A stretch of 64,000 bases of DNA from CAIWHR01 sp963708855. GTDB lineage: Bacteria > Pseudomonadota > Gammaproteobacteria > Burkholderiales > Casimicrobiaceae. The notes under the pieces were generated by a model that saw only the letters and a program-made list of their open reading frames with translations, was not told the DNA's origin and did no database searches. Of this stretch, positions 60,200 to 64,000 are shown piece by piece (the stretch's first letter is position 1; every line of letters starts with the position of its first letter). The position numbers were made by a program, and so were the translations under genes. Where the stretch lies: assembly GCA_963708855.1 (NCBI GenBank), contig CAVPUM010000022.1:62001-126000 (forward strand). The letters are read 5' to 3'.

Positions 60200-60218
60200 G
60201 CGCGCCGCCGCGGCGCGC
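60200..60218. terminator. GC-rich hairpin between convergent rpoS and tgpA
   Basis: A perfect 8-base-pair stem GCGCGCCG/CGGCGCGC with a 3-base loop lies 1 base after the rpoS stop and at the end of the tgpA gene. There is no T-run on either strand, so it may be a two-way transcription barrier rather than a classic terminator. Confidence 0.5.
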
Positions 60219-62363
60219 TAGACCGTCGCCGCCAGCCGACTTGCGCAGGGCCGCGGCCGCCGGCAGGATCCGCACGCGCGCGCCGCAGTCGCCAGAGCGC
60301 CGAGGCGCGCTCGAGATTGGTGTCGGTGCGGGCCGCGACCGGGCCGTAGCGCAGTTCGGCATACGAATCGCCGATGACGCGGAACGCCTTCGTGAACTGC
60401 GGCCAGCGCGCCGCCGCGCGCGCGGCATAGGCGAGCGGCCCTTCATGCGCCGCACGCGGCAGTCCCGCGCGCGCCAGGCGCGCGCACATCGAGTCCCAGA
60501 GCGCGCGCGCGCGATCCTGGCGGCGGCGGCGCCACGCGAGCCAGCCCAGGAGCGCGCCGACCCAGGCCGTCGCAATGCGCCGCCACGATCGCCGTGATCT
60601 GCCATGGCGCCAGGACGTTGAGTTTCCATTCTCGCCACAGCGAGCGCTGCCGGTCGAAGTTGAAGCCGATCACGTTGCGGCGCCAGTCGTGATTGATGGC
60701 ATCCCATGACAGCTGCAGGCTCTTGAGAAACGTTTCGTCGAGGCGCGCGAGCATCGGGATGGGCTCGCTGGCGGGCAACGAACCGCCGAGGCCCAACTGG
60801 ATGCGCGACGGCGCGACCGCGGCGGTCGGGTCGAGGCGCCGCCATTGCCCGCCGACCAGCGCCTCGGCCCAGGCGTGTGCGTCCGACTGGCGCACGATCA
60901 TGTAGTTTCCGCTCGGATTGATCGTGCCGCCTTGATAGCCGGTGACCACGCGCGCGGGAATTCCCGCCGCGCGCAGCAGCACGACGAAGGCGCTGGCGTA
61001 GTGCTCGCAGAAGCCGCGGCGGGTTTCGAACAGGAAGCCGTCCACGGAATTGGCGCCGAGAAGCGGCGGTGCCAGCGTGTAGAAGAAGGGTTCCTTGTGG
61101 AACCAGTCGAGCACCGCGTCGATGAAGGCCTGGTCGTCGCGCTGGGCGCGGCGCAGCGTGCGCGCGAATTCGAGCGTCTTCGGATTGGACCGGCCCTCTT
61201 CGGACGGCAAGCGGAGATTGTCGCTGATGTCGCGTTGGAGGTCCGGGCCCCGTCCCGCGGGATAGGAATCGCGCAGGGTCGAGGACTGCTGATAGCGCAG
61301 CGGCTGCGTGACGGGCAGGCGCGCGAGCACCTGCTGGTCGCGGGTGAGCACCGCGTCGACATCGGTGCGCATTCCGGCGTCGTCGGCGTTTGCGGTCGAT
61401 TGCGGCAGGCTGCCCGGCAGATCGAGCGCGAACAGCCAGTGCTTCCAGTGCGGCTCGAGCGTGACCGTGTAGATGACGGTCCGGCCGTCGCCGCGGGCGA
61501 ACGTGCCGGGCGATCGTTGCGCCGGCAGCGTCCACTCGCGCCCGTCGAAGTCGGTCAGCACGGGGCCGCGCCAATAGCGCAGCCACGGTGGCGGAACCGG
61601 CCCGTCGAAGTCGACGCGGAAGGCCACGGCGTCGGACAGCGAGAGTTCGCTGATGAGACCCGGCGCCATGCGATCGGAGAGACCCGAATTGGCTGTGTGG
61701 TCCGCGGGCACGCCCCACAGCGGGCCTGCGACCCGCGGAAAGAGCAGGAACAGCATCGCGGCGAGGGGTATCCCCTGCGCGAACATCCTGAGCGTCACGG
61801 CCAGCGGCGTGCGCCAGCCGCCGGCCAGGGGCGGAAGCGCGGCCGGTCTCGACAGCACCTGCAGCGTGCCGCCGAGGAGGACGATGGCCGGAATGGTCGC
61901 CGCTGCGGCGAGCAGCGACTGGCTGTAGAAGAACGGCGTGATGATCAGCAGGCACGCGAGGCACACGATCAGGGTTCCGTCGCGGGCCCGGCGCGTCTCG
62001 AGGTACTTGATGCCGATCAGCGTGAACAGGAATGCGACGCAGGGATCGCGGCCGATGAAATAGCCCATCGATTCGCGGATCGCGATCGCGGTGACGAACG
62101 CGAGGACGCCGAGCACCCAGGACCGGATGATCTCGGGCGGCGTGCCGCGGACGCCTGGCGGCGCGGGCGATGAGCAGAAGCGCAGACCGACGAGCGATAC
62201 GCCGAGGCCGCGCGATCCAAGGCGGCACGAACGCCAGCATCGGCAGCTGCGTGGCCAGCAGCAGCGAGCCCAGCCACCGTATCTGGCCGGTGGACAGCGT
62301 GTCGTCGCCTGGCGCGGGCGGCGCGCGGCGCTGATTGGTAAAGAACAGGTTCGCAGCGCTCAT
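60218..62363 (-). CDS. TgpA-type membrane transglutaminase (four frameshifts)
   Basis: About 713 residues: N-terminal transmembrane helices, a periplasmic transglutaminase domain and a C-terminal helix with cytoplasmic tail. Catalytic triad: Cys in RRGFCEHYASAFV, His in SDAHAWAEAL and Asp in RRLDPTAAV. This is the DUF3488/TgpA type, which forms a conserved operon with MoxR and DUF58 genes. Extra bases near 62211, 60577, 60286 and 60240 interrupt it. Removing all four gives exact codons and a TAG at 60218-60220. The substrate is unknown. Confidence 0.9.
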
Positions 62364-62445
62364 TGGACCGCCACGCTTGCGGCTGTCGCCGCTGCGTCGC
62401 CGGCCGACGGGGCGTCAATCACACCTTGGGGCGGCCCGGCAGCGC
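62364..62445 (-). repeat. REP-like element between the DUF58 gene and tgpA
   Basis: On the minus strand it reads GCGCTGCCGGGCCGCCCCAAG, a GC-rich middle, and GCCGCAAGCGTGGCGGTCC, resembling the dctQ-dctM variant. It lies between the inferred DUF58 stop (62446-62448) and the tgpA ATG (62361-62363), filling the gap exactly. Confidence 0.8.
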
Positions 62446-63446
62446 TCATGGCGCCCTGTTCCGGCATCAGCGCGAGCGCGGTCAGCGCCGCGCGGCGGTG
62501 CTCGCGTCCCTGCCCGCCGGCCAGCGCGACGCCCGGAGCGATCAGCGCGAAGGGCCTCGCCGCGCGCTCGGCGGCGAGCACCCATGCGGTCAGCCGCGCG
62601 ATCCTGACCTGCGGGTCCAGCGCGGCGGGAAGGCGAATCCCAGAGGAGGTTGACCGGCCCGCCGCCGCCGCCGCCCTCGAACTGCTTCGTATGCCATCCG
62701 GCGCCACGCGCGACGGCCTTCCACGCCACGCGTTGCAGCGGGTCTCCCGGCTGGTAGGTGCGCAATCCGGCGAGATCGGCGTCGGTGCCATGCGCCACCG
62801 CGACGTCATCCTGGCCGGCATCGCCCGTCGGCAGCGGAGGCGGCGCGATTTCCGGCGTCGGAAAGGCAATGCCGGCGAGCGGAAAATGGACGTAGGCCCA
62901 GGCGCGCCACAGCCCCAGCGGGAAGTCGGACGACAGCGTGATGCGGCCCAGCACGATACGGCCGCGGCGCGGAGTCAGCAGCTCGAGGGCGACCGGCAAG
63001 GCCGCGTCCGGCACGACGTCGACGGTCACGGTCATGCAGCCGCGCGCGCCGAGCGTGATCGCGTAGCGCGGCGTCGCGCCGCCGGCCAGCACGAGCGTGA
63101 ACGGCATGACGGCGCCCGCGAATGTCTCGCCGGCGGCAAGGGGGCGCAACTCGATTCCCGACAGATTGCGGAACGTGTGGACCAGCGCGGCGGACATGAG
63201 TCCGACCAGCATGAACGTCACGACGAAGCCGAGCGAGAGCGAGTAGTTGAGCGAGGTGAGCAACGCCATCCCGAGCGTCGCGAGAAAGGCGATGCCGCGT
63301 CGCGTCGGGAGGATGTAGATCCGGCGGTGGCGCAGGACGACCGGATCGTGGTCGGCCGGCGCATGGCGGAACAGCCGCTGGAGGTAGTCCTGGCGCCAGG
63401 AGCCTGCGACCGCCGCGGCGCTGCGCGTGAGGGTGGACGCGGGCAT
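62446..63446 (-). CDS. DUF58 protein (frameshifts)
   Basis: About 332 residues: two transmembrane helices near the start (GIAFLATLGMALLTSLNYSL; GFVVTFMLVGLMSAALV), then a soluble region ending in the DUF58 motif LRTYQPGDPLQRVAWKAVARG. It sits between a MoxR ATPase and TgpA, the usual operon. An extra base near 62641 shifts the C-terminal part. A second near 62452 would give the stop at 62446; without it the frame runs through the repeat to 62360, overlapping tgpA as ATGA. The function is unproven, possibly envelope complex assembly. Confidence 0.85.
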
Positions 63447-63519
63447 TGGGGGAATCGATGCTTTGGGGATCGTGCGGCGGCCCCGCAAAGCCAGGGGCCG
63501 AAGTGGCGGTAGCTCAGCG

Positions 63520-64000
63520 CTAGGGCAACGCGACGCCGCGCAGCAGCGCCTGCGCCTGCAACGCGCCCGCGCGGGCGCCGCCCGCCAGCCGATGCCCCGC
63601 GACCGACGGGAAGACCGCCTGCACGTCCTCGGGCAGCACCATCGGACGCCCGGCCAGCAGCGCCCAGGCGCGCGCGGCGGCGAGGAGTAGCAGGCCGGCG
63701 CGCGGCGACAGGCCGCGGCGCGCCCCGGCATCGGCGCCGCTGCCGACATTGCCGCGCGTTGCCGCCAGCAGCGCCTGCACATAATCGAGCAGGGCCGGCG
63801 CGACGTGCACGGCGGCGGCCTCGCGTTGCCACTCCAGCAGCGTCGGCGGATCGGCCAGCGCGGGGAGCGTTGCCACCTGCGCGCGCCGGTCCCCGCTCAC
63901 GAGGAGCTCGCGCTCGGCCGCCGGGTCCGGGTAGCCGATCTCGATGGCCATCAGGAACCGGTCGAGCTGCGATTCCGGCAACGGATAGGCGCCGATCTGC
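63520..64000 (-). CDS. MoxR-family AAA ATPase, C-terminal part (partial)
   Basis: The last 159 codons of a MoxR-type AAA+ ATPase; the start lies beyond the right end. Visible: PLPESQLDRFLMAIEIGYPD, which is the sensor 1/arginine finger region, and GLSPRAGLLLLAAARAWALLAGR, the lid domain, followed by PEDVQAVFPSVAGHRL. MoxR proteins act as chaperone-like ATPases for VWA/DUF58 partners; the DUF58 gene follows 73 bases on. The frame is intact. Confidence 0.93.
   Translation of the reverse strand, partial: QIGAYPLPESQLDRFLMAIEIGYPDPAAERELLVSGDRRAQVATLPALADPPTLLEWQREAAAVHVAPALLDYVQALLAATRGNVGSGADAGARRGLSPRAGLLLLAAARAWALLAGRPMVLPEDVQAVFPSVAGHRLAGGARAGALQAQALLRGVALP

Noticed and set aside
60218..64000. 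MoxR-DUF58-TgpA run as a novel system
   Set aside because: This is a known, widely conserved gene set in Proteobacteria.

Overview
The window is a GC-rich (roughly two thirds G+C) chromosomal segment of a betaproteobacterium, most likely a member of the Burkholderiales. The evidence is the gene order. The unbroken minus-strand run ndk-rlmN-pilF-rodZ-ispG-hisS-yfgM-bamB-der-hfq-hflX-hflK-hflC-DUF2065-hisZ-purA-PRTase is the usual betaproteobacterial cluster, and surE-pcm-nlpD-rpoS is its usual partner block. No plasmid, phage, insertion sequence or CRISPR is visible. Almost all genes are housekeeping genes with close relatives.

Layout. 1-2.8 kb (+): end of the isc iron-sulfur operon (hscB tail, hscA, fdx, iscX). 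2.9-6.2 kb (-): serB and rnr. 6.2 kb (+): tRNA-Leu(CAG) with a near-consensus promoter. 6.4-22.7 kb (-): the ndk-to-purA supercluster, covering nucleotide metabolism, rRNA and tRNA modification, type IV pilus, cell shape, isoprenoid, tRNA charging, outer-membrane assembly, ribosome GTPase, RNA chaperone and FtsH modulator functions. 22.8-25.9 kb (-): a TRAP transporter (dctP-dctQ-dctM). 26-31.1 kb (-): tilS, accA, a TauE-type permease, an ElaA-type acetyltransferase and two small membrane proteins. 31.2-47 kb (+): tartrate/malate dehydrogenase, pntA-pntB, a CoA-transferase, a very large CPBP membrane protease, hrpA and DUF1631. 46.8-48 kb (+): a molybdopterin-binding-domain protein and a MaoC protein. 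48.1-53.3 kb: pyrD (-), mltB (+), a transglutaminase/TPR lipoprotein and pgi (-). 53.5-56.3 kb: an iron ABC transporter split into convergent fbpA (+, behind a perfect Fur-box-like palindrome) and fbpB (-). 56.4-60.2 kb (+): surE-pcm-nlpD-rpoS. 60.2-64 kb (-): a MoxR-DUF58-TgpA transglutaminase operon.

Two properties cut across the whole window. First, at least 55 single-base frameshifts interrupt otherwise well-conserved, often essential genes (hisS, der, purA, pgi, hrpA). Nearly all are +1, an extra G or C, and removing the one base restores an exact family-length protein. This looks like sequence error, not gene decay, so those genes are annotated here as single CDS spanning the shift. Second, a GC-rich REP-like element of about 75-80 bp occurs at seven intergenic sites, each directly after a stop codon (0-4 bases) and often filling the whole gap to the next gene of the operon. 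One site holds a tandem triplet and one holds an element with an inserted string of mini-hairpins.

I found no clearly new defence or mobile system. The least ordinary items are the REP-at-stop-codon pattern, the roughly 1130-residue CPBP protease with two similar ectodomains, and the convergent Fur-type iron transporter genes. No stretch over 300 bases lacks a gene or a described repeat.
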